Shown piece by piece: positions 1 through 10,966 of a stretch of DNA of 64,000 bases; position 1 is the first letter of the stretch; each line of letters opens with the position of its first letter. The position numbers and the translations under genes are program-made. Source of the DNA: an uncultured Saprospiraceae bacterium (GTDB taxonomy: Bacteria; Bacteroidota; Bacteroidia; Chitinophagales; Saprospiraceae); contig CALIAU010000005.1 of NCBI GenBank assembly GCA_938045585.1, positions 244,535 to 308,534 on the forward strand. Reading direction: 5' to 3'. The notes under the pieces are model-generated. The model was given only the letters and a program-made list of their open reading frames with translations, was not told where the DNA came from and made no database searches.

Positions 1-200
1 AATATTGCAGCTGGGTCATTTACATCAATATTATCGAGATTTATACCTCTTTGTTCTAATCGTGCACGCACTTCTTCATCACCTAAGCCTCGTCTTTCTA
101 ACTCTTGTCGTGCTCTATCTTCCGGAGATTGGGCATACGAAATCTGCACCGTGCTACAAAGTACGGTTAACATAAGGCAAAGTCTCACAAAAAGATTCAT
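1..200 (-). CDS. N-terminus of SLBB/Wza-type polysaccharide export protein (partial)
   Basis: Only the first 66 codons are in the window; the gene runs off the left edge. The ATG at 200 opens a signal peptide (MNLFVRLCLMLTVLCSTVQISYAQ) followed by an Arg/Glu-rich stretch (SPEDRARQELERRGLGDEEV) and GINLDNIDVNDP. This N-terminal layout, a charged repeat before the export domain, is typical of Bacteroidota outer-membrane SLBB/Poly_export proteins that extrude capsule or exopolysaccharide. The diagnostic Poly_export and SLBB domains lie outside the window, so the family is inferred from the N-terminus alone. The Wzi-like gene at 3957-5753 fits a surface-polysaccharide theme. Confidence 0.6.
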   Translation of the reverse strand, partial: MNLFVRLCLMLTVLCSTVQISYAQSPEDRARQELERRGLGDEEVRARLEQRGINLDNIDVNDPAAI

Positions 201-293
201 TCTAATTTATTCTAAACAGTCATTAAAAAGCAGGGAATGCCCCTATTAATACGTAATAAAGCCGCAAAAGTATCTCTTTTTTTAACAAATCTT

Positions 294-3200
294 CTATATG
301 TCCATGAGCGGATTCAATAATCTTACCTCAAAATCCGTACCCTTTCTGGTCAAATAGTCCATCTTTTGGTCTTCTGCAATGCGATTTATCCCAAAATATC
401 TACTATCTGGGTGGCTAAAGTACCATCCAGAGACTGCAGCAGCAGGGTACATAGCAAAGGATTCAGTCAGTTTTATCCCAGTATTCCTTTCTACATCTAA
501 AAGAGCAAATAACTTAGCTTTTTCAGAATGCTCTGGGCAGGCTGGATAGCCGGGTGCTGGTCTTATTCCTTGATATTTTTCCTTAATTAGCTCATCATTT
601 GACAAAGATTCCTGATTTGAATAGGACCAAATTTCTGTTCTCATCTTCTTGTGCATCAGTTCTGCAAATGCCTCTGCTAATCGATCAGCTAGGGATTTAA
701 GCATAATAGCTGAGTAGTCATCATTATTATCTTCGAAATGTTTCACCCATTTTTCAATGCCAATTCCTGTAGTCACTGCAAACATTCCTAAATAATCTTC
801 CTTTTGTGTTTCCTTCGGTGCTATAAAATCGGTTAAACTGTAATAAGGTAAGTTTGCTGCTTTCTTAGTTTGTTGACGCAGGTTGCAGAGGGTATTTAAA
901 ACCTGTGATGGGTTTTCTGGATTGTATACTTCTATATCATCGTCAGATACAGCATTGGCAGGGAAAAGACCTATTACTGCTTTCGCAGTAAGCCACTTTT
1001 CATCTATTATTCTGCGCAACATACTATTCGCCTCATTAAATAACTTCTTAGCCTCTGCACCAACAACTTTATTTTCAAATATCTGTGGATATTTTCCTTT
1101 TAACTGCCAACTAGAAAAGAATGGCGTCCAGTCAATAAAGTCGGAAATTTCTTCTAGTGAATAGTCATTGAACACCTGTACACCAAGTTGTTTTGGCTTA
1201 GGCGGTGTATAACTGGACCAATCTGCTTTAAATTTATTTTCTCTAGCATGAGCTAAGCTTGCGTACTCCTTTGATTTAGTATTCGCTAGTCTCCTCTCTC
1301 TTGTTACTTTATAGTCTTCTTTGGTAGAAATTATAAAATCATTTTTTGCTTCGCTTAACAGCGTACTGGCCACTGCTACGCTTTTTGATGCATCTAAGAC
1401 ATGTACAACAGGCCCCATATACATTGGATCAATCTTTAATGCTGTATGTATTTTAGAAGTTGTTGCACCTCCAATTAATAATGGAATTTTAAACCCAAGC
1501 CTTTCCATTTCTTCTGCAACGTGTACCATCTCATCAAGGGAAGGCGTAATCAAACCACTCAAGCCAATGATATCCACCTTATGTTTTTTTGCCTCTTCTA
1601 AAATTTTATTTGCAGGGACCATTACACCTAAATCAATAATCTCATAGTTGTTGCAAGAAAGTACTACCCCAACTATGTTCTTTCCAATATCATGTACATC
1701 TCCTTTTACGGTAGCAAGTAGAATCTTTCCTTTTGCACTGGTATCATTTGATTTTTTCTTTTCTTCTTCGATGAAAGGAGTTAGATGTCCAACTGCCTGT
1801 TTCATCACACGTGCTGACTTAACGACTTGTGGCAGAAACATTTTTCCTTCCCCAAACAATTCACCAACAACATTCATCCCATCCATAAGAGGTCCTTCAA
1901 TTACAGAAATTGCATTAGGGGATTTCTGACGTACTTCTTCCGTATCTTCAATTATAAACTCAGTAATTCCTTTTACTAAGGAATGAGACAATCTTTCTTC
2001 GACAGAGGCTTCTCGCCATTTAAGATCTTTAACTAATTTCTTTCCTCCTCCTTTTACTCGTTCGGCATATTCAGTTAAGGCCTCCGTCGCATTTTCATTT
2101 CTATTAAACAAAACATCTTCGACTAAGGTAAGTAGCTCTTTTGGAATGTCCTCATAAATTTCCATCATCCCTGCATTCACAATTCCCATATCCATACCTG
2201 CTTTAATGGCATGATATAAAAATGCAGAATGCATAGCTTCTCGTACGTGATTATTTCCTCTAAATGAAAACGAGATATTACTTACCCCACCACTTACTTT
2301 TGCTCCTGGACATAATTCCTTAATTTGCCTTGTTGCTTCAATAAAGTTTATAGCATACTCATTATGCTCTTCTATTCCTGTTGCAACAGCGAAAATATTT
2401 GGATCAAATATGATATCATAGGGTTTAAAACCTACTTCATCCACTAAAATACCATATGCCCTTTTGCAAATTTCAACCTTTCTTTCTATTGTATCTGCCT
2501 GACCCTCTTCGTCAAATGCCATAACAATCGCAGCTGCACCATATCGCTTCACTAATTTTGCTTGCTCTTTAAAGGTTTCTACTCCTTCTTTCATAGAAAT
2601 AGAGTTTACTATACACTTCCCTTGCACACATTTCAGTCCCGCCTCAATTACTTCCCATTTAGAAGAGTCAATCATTATAGGAAGCTTGGCAGCATCTGGT
2701 TCAGACATAAGTAAATTTAGAAACTCCACCATCTCTTTTTTAGAATCGAGTAGTCCTTCATCCATATTTACATCCAGTACTTGGGCCCCACCCTCTACTT
2801 GTTGTTCTGCAACTGATAATGCTTCCTGATACTTTCCTTCTTTAATTAGTCGAGCAAACTTTCTAGATCCAGTAACATTTGTTCGTTCACCTACATTTAT
2901 AAAGTTCAGATTACTTCTGGCTATTAAAGGCTCTAGTCCACTATAGGTAGAAAGTTTACTTTGTTCGGGAATAGGACGCACTGGAATGCCCACCGCTGCC
3001 TTTGCCATCTCACGTATATGGTCAGGCGTAGTACCACAGCAACCACCTACAATATTGACAAACCCACTTGACATAAAGTCCTTCAAATACTGCTGCATTT
3101 CCTCTGGAGACTGATCATATTCTCCTAACTCATTTGGTAAGCCTGCATTAGGATATGCACTGACATTGCACTCTGCGATATTTGACATCGCTTGAATATA

Positions 3201-3956
3201 GGGTCTTAATTCCTGCGCACCTAAGGCACAGTTTAAACCGACACTAAACAAATCTATATGGCTAACAGATATCCAAAATGCTTCGACTGTTTGCCCTGAA
3301 AGCGTTCTACCACTTGCATCCGTAATAGTTCCTGAGACCATTATTGGAAGCTTGGTGTTTTTCTCTTCAAAAAGTTTATCTATTGCAAATAGCGCTGCCT
3401 TACAATTCAATGTATCAAACACTGTTTCTACCAAAAAAATATCCACTCCTCCTTCAAATAAACCCTTGGCTTGCTCGTAGTAGTTATCTACAAGTTCATC
3501 AAAGGTAACTGCTCTATACGCTGGATTATTTACATCAGGAGACATCGATGCAGTCTTGTTCGTTGGACCAAATGCTCCCGCTACAAATCTGGGTTTAGAA
3601 GGATCTTTCGCTGTGTATTCTTCAGCAGCTGCTTTTGCTATTTTCGCCGATTCAAAATTAATTTCATAAGCAAATGCTTCCATGTCATAATCAGCTTGTG
3701 CTATCCTTGTACCACTGAAGGTATTCGTTTCTATTATATCAGATCCTGCTTCTAAATATTCTTTATGAATTGCAGATATTACTTCTGGTTTTGTGATAGA
3801 GAGAATGTCATTATTTCCTTTGATATCCATATGATAGTTCAGAAAGCGATTGCCTCTAAAGTCGTCTTCGCTTAACTTGTACCTTTGAATCATAGTACCC
3901 ATAGCCCCATCCATAACTAAGATGCGCTCCTTTGCTATTTCTTTTAACCTTTTCAA
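294..3956 (-). CDS. metH: Cobalamin-dependent methionine synthase MetH
   Basis: Transfers a methyl group from 5-methyltetrahydrofolate via cobalamin to homocysteine, giving methionine in the cytosol. At 1220 aa it has all four modules in order. The homocysteine-binding barrel (about 1-330) has zinc ligands Cys243 and Cys306-Cys307 in [10 protein letters not shown]. The pterin-binding barrel spans about 350-610. The B12 cap and binding domain (about 645-880) has GDVHDIG at 752-758, where His755 is the lower cobalt ligand. The reactivation domain (about 900-1220) has [12 protein letters not shown]. The start is TTG, placed directly after the TAA of the Wzi-like gene with no gap, because the next in-frame Met lies inside the first domain strand. 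Last gene of a long minus-strand run. No cobalamin riboswitch could sit between it and its upstream neighbour. Confidence 0.96.
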   Translation of the reverse strand: MKRLKEIAKERILVMDGAMGTMIQRYKLSEDDFRGNRFLNYHMDIKGNNDILSITKPEVISAIHKEYLEAGSDIIETNTFSGTRIAQADYDMEAFAYEINFESAKIAKAAAEEYTAKDPSKPRFVAGAFGPTNKTASMSPDVNNPAYRAVTFDELVDNYYEQAKGLFEGGVDIFLVETVFDTLNCKAALFAIDKLFEEKNTKLPIMVSGTITDASGRTLSGQTVEAFWISVSHIDLFSVGLNCALGAQELRPYIQAMSNIAECNVSAYPNAGLPNELGEYDQSPEEMQQYLKDFMSSGFVNIVGGCCGTTPDHIREMAKAAVGIPVRPIPEQSKLSTYSGLEPLIARSNLNFINVGERTNVTGSRKFARLIKEGKYQEALSVAEQQVEGGAQVLDVNMDEGLLDSKKEMVEFLNLLMSEPDAAKLPIMIDSSKWEVIEAGLKCVQGKCIVNSISMKEGVETFKEQAKLVKRYGAAAIVMAFDEEGQADTIERKVEICKRAYGILVDEVGFKPYDIIFDPNIFAVATGIEEHNEYAINFIEATRQIKELCPGAKVSGGVSNISFSFRGNNHVREAMHSAFLYHAIKAGMDMGIVNAGMMEIYEDIPKELLTLVEDVLFNRNENATEALTEYAERVKGGGKKLVKDLKWREASVEERLSHSLVKGITEFIIEDTEEVRQKSPNAISVIEGPLMDGMNVVGELFGEGKMFLPQVVKSARVMKQAVGHLTPFIEEEKKKSNDTSAKGKILLATVKGDVHDIGKNIVGVVLSCNNYEIIDLGVMVPANKILEEAKKHKVDIIGLSGLITPSLDEMVHVAEEMERLGFKIPLLIGGATTSKIHTALKIDPMYMGPVVHVLDASKSVAVASTLLSEAKNDFIISTKEDYKVTRERRLANTKSKEYASLAHARENKFKADWSSYTPPKPKQLGVQVFNDYSLEEISDFIDWTPFFSSWQLKGKYPQIFENKVVGAEAKKLFNEANSMLRRIIDEKWLTAKAVIGLFPANAVSDDDIEVYNPENPSQVLNTLCNLRQQTKKAANLPYYSLTDFIAPKETQKEDYLGMFAVTTGIGIEKWVKHFEDNNDDYSAIMLKSLADRLAEAFAELMHKKMRTEIWSYSNQESLSNDELIKEKYQGIRPAPGYPACPEHSEKAKLFALLDVERNTGIKLTESFAMYPAAAVSGWYFSHPDSRYFGINRIAEDQKMDYLTRKGTDFEVRLLNPLMDI

Positions 3957-5753
3957 TTAGTAATCGATATTTAGATTTCCAGTATTTACTCTTAAACCAA
4001 AACTCATATAGTTTGTTTCAAAAGCAAATTGGCTGTTGTCACTTTCTTGTGACCTTAACATCAGTTTTACATCCAAAAAGTAATTATGGTAGAACATATA
4101 ACTTGCTTCTAAGCTAATGAGTTGCACATCCACTTGTTCTCCTTGCCCTACACTGTTTCCAAAATCTTGCTGCCTTGACTCTGAAGGAAGCAATATGTTT
4201 CCACCCCAATTTTCACCATCCACACTATCCCCATAATTTGCAAAAATAAACCTTCCATTCAGTGTTAACCTGTCCATAGGTTGATAACGAAGTAAAAACA
4301 CTAATTCTTTAAAATTACTTCCTAAAGGATGCACCATAGATTGATTACTATGTGAGTAATTTGCTAAACTTACTGGGATTAGCAAGTCACTAATAGTGTC
4401 TCTATGCGAATAGGTAAATGGTCTTACGATATTATATTCTACTTGGGCATCCAAATGATCCACATTTAAAACATTGACATATTTAAGCCCTGCTTGCAGT
4501 CCATATTTATTTGCCCACCAACCTGAGCCATCTCGTATTGCACTGAGTAAGAATTCATCCAAAACAAATTGCCCATAAAGTGAAAACTTATTAAATGCAT
4601 TCCATTTAAGATTCAATCCTAGTATGACATTATCTGGACTTCCTATTGCCTGCTCCACGGTCCTATATAGTATGACTGGATTTAGATACTGAAATTCAAA
4701 GTGATCTTCTCGAGAGAAAATAACTGTCTCAAACAATCCTATTTCAATATTCTTTTTTGGCTTAAATGATAAGAAGTGGTTTGCCATATATTTTTTCGGC
4801 AATATCAAGTCGCCAATATTATTTCTCGCCGATGTTGCGCTCAACTCTGAAAACAAAGTCTGATAATTAAATTTCCATACATTCAAAATAAATTTAAAAT
4901 AGAACATGTTGTCTGCGTTATCAGACAGAAGTATGGAACGATACCCATTTCCATAGAAGCTCTTACCATGACCTACTTCTAATGAGATACTCTTACTTAA
5001 ATTAAAACCAAGGTAGCCAGAGGAATTTAAAAAGTCATATCCTACAAATCTATCGCTCACTCCACTTTCAAAATCTTTAAACAATCCTTGTCCAGGAATT
5101 GCTTTGAACCTTTGTATGCGAGCATCATGAAAATCATTAAAGCTGGCTTGGTTTTCATAGATGTTCGTATAAAAATATGCTCGATTGTCTATATCTCCAC
5201 TTAGTTCAATTCCTCTTGTGTTCTGAAAAATTAGATTGTCATTATCTGAATCTTTTCCAAAGTTTAGGTTGAGTATTGGATTTACATACAAATTGAAATT
5301 ATCCGTATGCACTTCAAAAAAATTGGCATCCGTCTTGTAAAAGTATCCAAACAAGCCTTCCCTAGGAGTAATTGTATAGTTTGTCTCTTCGGAACTAAGT
5401 ATTTTTTCGTCTAAAGTATAGAACAAGCCTGTACTATCTACATATTGCTTGTCAATACTATAATCAATAATTGAATTTGTGTTGTCAATTGGCCATGCTC
5501 CAAAATTGTCTTTCTGCAAATAAAACAGATCTGTCTGATCTTTAGCAGAAAGCCTAGCCTGTGTATTCCTGAGACTGGCTAATTCTTTTCTGGTATAAAA
5601 CTTTATGGATGTATGAATATCTTCTACCCCACCAGATAAGATATCAATGCGGTCAACTATATGATAGCCTGGATGTCCTACTGGAAGATGATAGGATTGA
5701 GAATGAATGACACAACTCCATACCACCAGAATTAAAATAATTATATTTCTCAT
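3957..5753 (-). CDS. Wzi-like outer-membrane protein of capsule assembly
   Basis: 598 aa with a signal peptide (MRNIIILILVVWSCVIHSQS) and a long run of alternating polar/aromatic strands typical of an outer-membrane beta-barrel. The organisation resembles the Bacteroidota 'capsule assembly Wzi family': a soluble N-terminal part of about 150 residues, then motifs such as SLEVGHGKSFYGNGYRS and ILYRTVEQAIGSPDN. Wzi anchors or organises surface polysaccharide. It sits 15 nt after lpxK and abuts metH, so it is probably co-transcribed with both. A lipid A gene upstream and an SLBB export protein downstream fit a role in surface glycans. Family membership is recognised from sequence style; the substrate is unknown. 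Confidence 0.75.
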   Translation of the reverse strand: MRNIIILILVVWSCVIHSQSYHLPVGHPGYHIVDRIDILSGGVEDIHTSIKFYTRKELASLRNTQARLSAKDQTDLFYLQKDNFGAWPIDNTNSIIDYSIDKQYVDSTGLFYTLDEKILSSEETNYTITPREGLFGYFYKTDANFFEVHTDNFNLYVNPILNLNFGKDSDNDNLIFQNTRGIELSGDIDNRAYFYTNIYENQASFNDFHDARIQRFKAIPGQGLFKDFESGVSDRFVGYDFLNSSGYLGFNLSKSISLEVGHGKSFYGNGYRSILLSDNADNMFYFKFILNVWKFNYQTLFSELSATSARNNIGDLILPKKYMANHFLSFKPKKNIEIGLFETVIFSREDHFEFQYLNPVILYRTVEQAIGSPDNVILGLNLKWNAFNKFSLYGQFVLDEFLLSAIRDGSGWWANKYGLQAGLKYVNVLNVDHLDAQVEYNIVRPFTYSHRDTISDLLIPVSLANYSHSNQSMVHPLGSNFKELVFLLRYQPMDRLTLNGRFIFANYGDSVDGENWGGNILLPSESRQQDFGNSVGQGEQVDVQLISLEASYMFYHNYFLDVKLMLRSQESDNSQFAFETNYMSFGLRVNTGNLNIDY

Positions 5754-5768
5754 TATCGTTACAGTGAA

Positions 5769-6830
5769 TCAAATCTTGAATTTCAACAGGAAATCCTTGA
5801 TATAATCATCAAAAGTACGACCTTCTGCATAATGAAAGGCTACTTTAACAGGTAAAATATACACCGGAAGTTTTTTGTCCAAGAGATATTTTCTATGCAA
5901 GTCAAGGCGAGTTGCGTCTTTCTCTGTAGATAAAATCAGCTTTTTTTCAGAAACATTCTCTTGATGTGCCTGCGCTAATAAAGAAACTTCATGTTCCGTA
6001 TAGATGTGATGATCTTCAAATTTGAAATTCGAAACAGTTTCTACATGGGTATCTAAATATTCCATTAGATAATCCAACTTTGCTATCGCACTGACTAGAA
6101 CAATAGATTCCACCTGTGCAAGTTTTACCCTATAGTTTGCATTATACATATAATAAGGATCTCCATACTTATAGTAGCTAAAAAACACTTTTTGGGATTC
6201 TGTAATATTCAGTCTTTGGATAATTCCATTTTTATCAATCATATCTGAATCAAATGGACATTTGGTAACAACGATTATATCCGCACGTTGTGCCGCAGAC
6301 CTCCACTCCCTTAATCTCCCAGCGGGTAATAATAAATCATCTACATATAAATTGCTATAGTCTGTAAGTAGAATATTTAATCCAGGTTCTATAGCACGGT
6401 GTTGAAATGCATCATCCAAAAGAATAACATTAGTTGATGGATAGTTTTTCACAATTTCTGGTATTCCCAAGGCTCTGCTTTCAGATACTGCGACGACCAT
6501 TTCTGGATATTTCTTTTTGTATTGTAAGGGTTCGTCTCCTGAAGCAAGAACACTGTCCTGGATTTGTACAAACTTAAACCCTTTGCTTTTCCTTTTGTAG
6601 CCCCTTGATAGCGTTGCTACATTTAGATAGTCTTTTAGCAGTTCAATAAGATACTCCACATGCGGTGTTTTTCCTGCTCCACCTACTGTTAGATTTCCAA
6701 CGCTGATTACTGGTAGATTATACTTTACTGATTTCAGTAATTCTAAATCGTACAATAGATTACGCATGCCTACTCCCATACCGTATATGATAGTGAATGG
6801 AAAAAGTAGTATTTTAGATATTAAGTTCAA
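5769..6830 (-). CDS. lpxK: Tetraacyldisaccharide 4'-kinase LpxK
   Basis: Phosphorylates the 4' position of tetraacyldisaccharide-1-phosphate to make lipid IVA, at the cytoplasmic face of the inner membrane. The N-terminal amphipathic/membrane segment (about 1-25) is followed by VISVGNLTVGGAGKTP, whose P-loop is at 50-55 (GGAGKT), and by ILLDDAFQHR, the conserved acidic and DAFQHR region of the family. 353 aa is normal. The start is TTG at 6830, overlapping the TGA of DUF2851 by four bases; the N-terminus from this codon aligns with usual LpxK starts, while the next Met (18) would remove the membrane anchor. Part of the mreB-to-metH run. Confidence 0.95.
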   Translation of the reverse strand: MNLISKILLFPFTIIYGMGVGMRNLLYDLELLKSVKYNLPVISVGNLTVGGAGKTPHVEYLIELLKDYLNVATLSRGYKRKSKGFKFVQIQDSVLASGDEPLQYKKKYPEMVVAVSESRALGIPEIVKNYPSTNVILLDDAFQHRAIEPGLNILLTDYSNLYVDDLLLPAGRLREWRSAAQRADIIVVTKCPFDSDMIDKNGIIQRLNITESQKVFFSYYKYGDPYYMYNANYRVKLAQVESIVLVSAIAKLDYLMEYLDTHVETVSNFKFEDHHIYTEHEVSLLAQAHQENVSEKKLILSTEKDATRLDLHRKYLLDKKLPVYILPVKVAFHYAEGRTFDDYIKDFLLKFKI

Positions 6831-8116
6831 TTCTGAGTTTTTAATAAGGTATAGCCTATATCACAAGATAGACATTGCATATTTGAGCAATAATTATTCT
6901 TTAAGTGAATAAGTGCTTGACTATTTTTAGCTGTTTTATTTTCCATACCCAAGGATTCCCATTGCTTGGTAATCTTATTTTTTTCTGCTTTTAGGTCCTC
7001 TAAAACCATAATAGCACGGTCTTTATATCTTTGATCATCATGTTGTTGTCCATATAGGAACAAAAAAGGGGAGAAACAGTTTATACATATCAAATCTTGG
7101 AAGGTCTTACCCATATTTTTTTTTGAAATAGTTGACTCCTGTCCTAAGGTGAAATGATTGTTCCAATAGCTTGATAGCTCTACATTAAATATGTTTTTAA
7201 GATCTAAATTTACATCCAATTCTAAAACCTGATTTAAAATATCCTGCTTTTGATTCAAAAGTGCACAGAGTTGTGCTATTCTAATTGTAGGGAAATTCTG
7301 AGGGCGCATGCGCGAAAACTTCCAAATATTTTTGGGTAAGCTTTGTAGCTGATATTTTTGTTTTAAAAAAATATATTCCTTGGCTAAGGAAAGACTGTAC
7401 ACATCTTGACCATCCTCCAAAAACCCAGATAAACCAAAAAGATAAGCCTCTAAACTATTAAGCTTCGATCTCAATTGTAAGATTATTCTTTTATCAAGTC
7501 TTTGCCCAAGCATGATACATGCTTCTTTATTCACTTTCGTACCGAAAGCTACTAACAACATTCTAATAAATATCATGTACCAATCTCCTTTTTCTTCCTC
7601 ATATATTTCCATGGCAAATTTAGACTTATACTCTAGACGCTCAACGAGGAGGCGTTCTAAAAATATATTCTTTCTAAGATCAGAAACAGTATGTAAGAGA
7701 GACTGACAGGGTATCAAATTCTCGTTCTTTCCAGCTTGCAACTTATGATATGTGCTTAATACATTTTTGGGGATTCTGTTCTTAAATTCAAAACATGGAA
7801 TGTTATTTCCTTGAGAATTTTGGATTTGAATATCTTCTTCATAAACAACATGCAAAATTACTGAGTCATAAGAGGAATTCTGGCTATGCTTGTGCTTATT
7901 CCAATCAGAAGCTTTTATGTGAATCTCGACATTACCAACCCAAATATGATTGCCAATTCTTAGTTTTGCATTTGAAAAGTCTGGACCTGCATCATGGTTA
8001 TGCACTCCTAAATCCAAGATTTGAATTTCGTCTCCGCTAGTTGTATTTAGCGTTTTTACATCAAAGCCTTTTGTTTTCCATAAAAAGTGTAAGAAATCCT
8101 CAGATGGTATTTCCAT
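6827..8116 (-). CDS. DUF2851 family protein
   Basis: 429 aa, soluble, no signal peptide. The N-terminus MEIPSEDFLHFLWKTKGFD and the block GVHNHDAGPDFSNAKLRIG / WVGNVEIHIKASDW are characteristic of the Bacteroidota family DUF2851. Its biochemical function is unknown to me. The C-terminus contains four cysteines in CSNMQCLSCDIGY plus others nearby, which could bind metal (inference). It starts 2 nt after folA and overlaps lpxK by 4 nt, so it is translated in the same operon as cell-envelope genes. Confidence 0.85.
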   Translation of the reverse strand: MEIPSEDFLHFLWKTKGFDVKTLNTTSGDEIQILDLGVHNHDAGPDFSNAKLRIGNHIWVGNVEIHIKASDWNKHKHSQNSSYDSVILHVVYEEDIQIQNSQGNNIPCFEFKNRIPKNVLSTYHKLQAGKNENLIPCQSLLHTVSDLRKNIFLERLLVERLEYKSKFAMEIYEEEKGDWYMIFIRMLLVAFGTKVNKEACIMLGQRLDKRIILQLRSKLNSLEAYLFGLSGFLEDGQDVYSLSLAKEYIFLKQKYQLQSLPKNIWKFSRMRPQNFPTIRIAQLCALLNQKQDILNQVLELDVNLDLKNIFNVELSSYWNNHFTLGQESTISKKNMGKTFQDLICINCFSPFLFLYGQQHDDQRYKDRAIMVLEDLKAEKNKITKQWESLGMENKTAKNSQALIHLKNNYCSNMQCLSCDIGYTLLKTQN

Positions 8117-8118
8117 GT

Positions 8119-8607
8119 TTAACGATGATATACTTTAAATACGTGGTCAAACTCGTTTTTCTGGTCTTTAGAATGTTCCTCTGTAGACACCAAATTCCAT
8201 TCAGAATAATTCATCTCAGGAAAAAAAACATCTCCTTCCACTTCTGTATCTACTTCCGTAATATATAATCTATCCCAAATATTTTGGGTTTGTTCATAGA
8301 TTGTTCCTCCTCCAATTATAAAAACTTCTTCTTCTTGATTTTCATACGCTACACTAAGGGCCTCTTCTATAGACGAGCTTACTATACAATTAGATGAGAT
8401 AAAGTATGGATCTCTTGTAATGATAACATTCGTTCGTTTCGGAAGGGGTTTACCAATAGATTGATAACATTTTCTCCCCATAAGAATATGATGATTCAGA
8501 GTTCTTTTTTTAAAGTACTTCAAATCATTTGGCAAATACCAGGGTATATCGTTGTCCTTACCAATTACATTATTCTTTGCTATTGCTACTATACAAGAGA
8601 TTATCAT
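8119..8607 (-). CDS. folA: Dihydrofolate reductase
   Basis: Reduces dihydrofolate to tetrahydrofolate with NADPH. 162 aa, the usual length. The motif IPWYLPNDLKYFKKRT places the catalytic acid at Asp28 (equivalent to Asp27 of the E. coli enzyme), and MGRKCYQSIGKPLPKRTNVIITR is the NADPH-binding/GRKT region; IIGGGTIYEQT is the third hallmark. The ATG overlaps the TGA of mrdA by 4 nt. Its place after mrdA, where rodA often sits in this order of genes, is noteworthy. No thyA is adjacent. Confidence 0.96.
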   Translation of the reverse strand: MIISCIVAIAKNNVIGKDNDIPWYLPNDLKYFKKRTLNHHILMGRKCYQSIGKPLPKRTNVIITRDPYFISSNCIVSSSIEEALSVAYENQEEEVFIIGGGTIYEQTQNIWDRLYITEVDTEVEGDVFFPEMNYSEWNLVSTEEHSKDQKNEFDHVFKVYHR

Positions 8608-10454
8608 AGGTTCGGTTTTTCAATTAGGGATTTATTTATCAGATATTCTTCTTGAGGCTTTTTGTATTCTGGCACTTCTCCTTTCAGGTATTTCTCCATC
8701 ATTAAGCCTGCGATGGGTGCTGCAATAGCCCCACCAAAACCAGCGTTTTCAACATATACTGCGATTGCGATTTTAGGGTCATCTTTGGGTGCAAATGCAA
8801 AGAACACAGAATGGTCCTTACCATGTGGATTCTGAGAAGTCCCCGTTTTACCACAAACACGCACTCCTCTGATCTTTGCCTGCTGTGCAGTTCCAGTTGA
8901 AACGGCTTTCTCCATTCCCCAAATCACTGGATTAAAATGTTTATCGTCTATACGCACCTTACGTTTTACTAAAAACCTATCTGCTATACTTGCATTTTCA
9001 ATTTCTTTAACCAAATGAGGAATATAAAACTCTCCTCTGTTTGCAATAATAGCAGCAAGATTTGCCATTTGTACAGTTGTTAACTCTAACTCGCCCTGTC
9101 CAATTCCAATAGACATAATATAAGTAGACTTCCATCCTGAAATTTCTTCTTTATATAGATTGTCATAAAACTCAGGTGTGGGAATAAATCCTGTTTTTTC
9201 GTTCTTAGTATCAATCCCTAATAGTTCTCCTAAGCCAAAATCTTTAAGATGGTCACGGAGTAAATTTAAACCAATGTGCGGCTTAGAAAAGCCTTCGGTC
9301 TCTATTAGGTCTCTAACTACTTGAAAGAAATATGAATTGCAAGAATGTTCAATTGCAATAGGCATATTGTAAGGTACAGGGTGTGGGTGACAACCATATC
9401 TAAAACCACGATATTGATAATATCCATCACAGAAAATTGTCCTAGATTGATACGTGGCTTTTTCTTGTAAAGCAATGAGTGATAGCACTGGTTTAAATAT
9501 AGAGCCTGGAGGATATTTTGCATTTACCGATCTATCCAAGAACGGTTTATTAATTGTGTCTGAGGCAAGTTCTTTATACTTTTCACCTCTTCCTTTTTTT
9601 AATTTAAAGACACTGGGGTCATAAGATGGTGCACTAATCATAGATAGTATTTCACCCGTTGCAGGTTCTATTGCTACTATGCTTCCTCGTTTATTTTGCA
9701 TCAATTGTTCTCCATACATTTGGAGCTCTAAGTCTAATGACAGATGCACATCTTTTCCAGCCAAGGCAACAGAGTCTAACCGGCCTTCTTCAAAGGCAGA
9801 AACCTCTCTACCTAGATTATCTTTTATAAGGTACTTTACTCCCTTTTCTCCTTTTAAAATTTCTTCGTATACACTTTCTACACCTGATTTTCCAATATAA
9901 TCTCCTAGTCCATAGGATTCTGGATTTGCACTTAAATCTTTATCATTCACCTCTCCTAAATACCCTACTACATGTGCTGAGGTTTCTAACGGATAGTTTC
10001 TAATATTTCTTTTGACTAGTGAAAATCCTGGGAATTCATGTTGATGTTCTTGATAGCGTGCTTTAATTTTTGGATCTATCTTAGATAAGAAGGTAAAAGG
10101 TATAGACTTATGATAGCGCTGATCTGTCCAATTTTTGTTTAAGTTCTTCTCGAATTCTTCATTCGTAATTTCTAATAGGGTGCAAAAGAAACTTGTATCC
10201 ATAAGAGGATTAACTCTATTAAAGGTTGCCTGCATATCATACAAGGATTCATTTACTACAATGAGTTTTCCATTTCTATCATAAATAAGTCCTCTAGTAG
10301 GATACTGATCTTCCTTTTCGAGTGTTGCCTTTCTCGCTTTATCCGCAAAGCTTCTATCCATTATTTGGATTTGAGCAGATTTGGCCAAAAGGGTAACTGC
10401 TGCTACAAGAAATAGCAAAACTACTATGTTCTGTTTGTCTTTATTATCCTTCAC
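8604..10454 (-). CDS. mrdA: Penicillin-binding protein 2 (elongasome transpeptidase)
   Basis: Cross-links peptidoglycan during cell elongation, partnered with RodA and the MreBCD complex. 616 aa: a short cytoplasmic tail, one membrane anchor (about 9-30), the PBP dimerisation domain (about 50-220) and the transpeptidase domain. The active-site motifs are S318-I-F-K321, S371-C-N373 and K536-T-G-T. The start is GTG at 10454, overlapping the TAG of mreD by one base, with no usable ATG nearby. It lies directly after mreD and before folA; no rodA is present in the window. Confidence 0.96.
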   Translation of the reverse strand: MKDNKDKQNIVVLLFLVAAVTLLAKSAQIQIMDRSFADKARKATLEKEDQYPTRGLIYDRNGKLIVVNESLYDMQATFNRVNPLMDTSFFCTLLEITNEEFEKNLNKNWTDQRYHKSIPFTFLSKIDPKIKARYQEHQHEFPGFSLVKRNIRNYPLETSAHVVGYLGEVNDKDLSANPESYGLGDYIGKSGVESVYEEILKGEKGVKYLIKDNLGREVSAFEEGRLDSVALAGKDVHLSLDLELQMYGEQLMQNKRGSIVAIEPATGEILSMISAPSYDPSVFKLKKGRGEKYKELASDTINKPFLDRSVNAKYPPGSIFKPVLSLIALQEKATYQSRTIFCDGYYQYRGFRYGCHPHPVPYNMPIAIEHSCNSYFFQVVRDLIETEGFSKPHIGLNLLRDHLKDFGLGELLGIDTKNEKTGFIPTPEFYDNLYKEEISGWKSTYIMSIGIGQGELELTTVQMANLAAIIANRGEFYIPHLVKEIENASIADRFLVKRKVRIDDKHFNPVIWGMEKAVSTGTAQQAKIRGVRVCGKTGTSQNPHGKDHSVFFAFAPKDDPKIAIAVYVENAGFGGAIAAPIAGLMMEKYLKGEVPEYKKPQEEYLINKSLIEKPNL

Positions 10455-10966
10455 TATCTATTGATAATTATTTGGATGAGTATCAATAAAATTATAGATA
10501 CAATAAAGCTAGCAATAGTTCGCAACAATATTTCACCAATAAAGACAAAAGAAAATGCTTCAACGCTAAAGTAAAATAGCATATGGAGACCAAGTAATAT
10601 AGAAGCATATATAATAAAGCCAGTAATCCCAAAATCCTTCATGGATGGAATAGTGGATGTTGTATATCCATCTGCTGATTCCAAAATCTTCAAAACAAAA
10701 GAACGGATAAAGGCAGTAAAGCAAAGTGCACTAGCATGTACACCAGGTGAGTCGTAAAACATGTCAATAAGCAAACCCATTATAAAGCCTAAACTTACGA
10801 CCAAGCCCTTAGGCGTTCTGATTGGAAGAATCATAATAAACAGAGGATAGACCAGAAGGTGTATGTAAGAAGATCCACCTGGATTAATATCAACTCGTTT
10901 CAAGATAAGCACCTGAAATAGAAATATAATCAAAAACCGAATTCCATATTTACTTACTTCATTCAT
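10454..10966 (-). CDS. mreD: Rod shape-determining protein MreD
   Basis: 170 aa integral membrane protein with about five hydrophobic segments, including FLIIFLFQVLILK at the N-terminus and a very hydrophobic C-terminal segment (IASFIVSIILLILIQIIINR). It is weakly conserved in sequence, but size, topology and position between mreC and mrdA identify it. It overlaps mreC by 8 nt and mrdA by 1 nt, indicating translational coupling. It is thought to support the MreC-PBP2 elongation complex. Confidence 0.9.
   Translation of the reverse strand: MNEVSKYGIRFLIIFLFQVLILKRVDINPGGSSYIHLLVYPLFIMILPIRTPKGLVVSLGFIMGLLIDMFYDSPGVHASALCFTAFIRSFVLKILESADGYTTSTIPSMKDFGITGFIIYASILLGLHMLFYFSVEAFSFVFIGEILLRTIASFIVSIILLILIQIIINR

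Noticed and set aside
883..1929. Several 90-110 codon plus-strand frames across metH
   Set aside because: They lie wholly inside a complete, motif-verified metH on the other strand.
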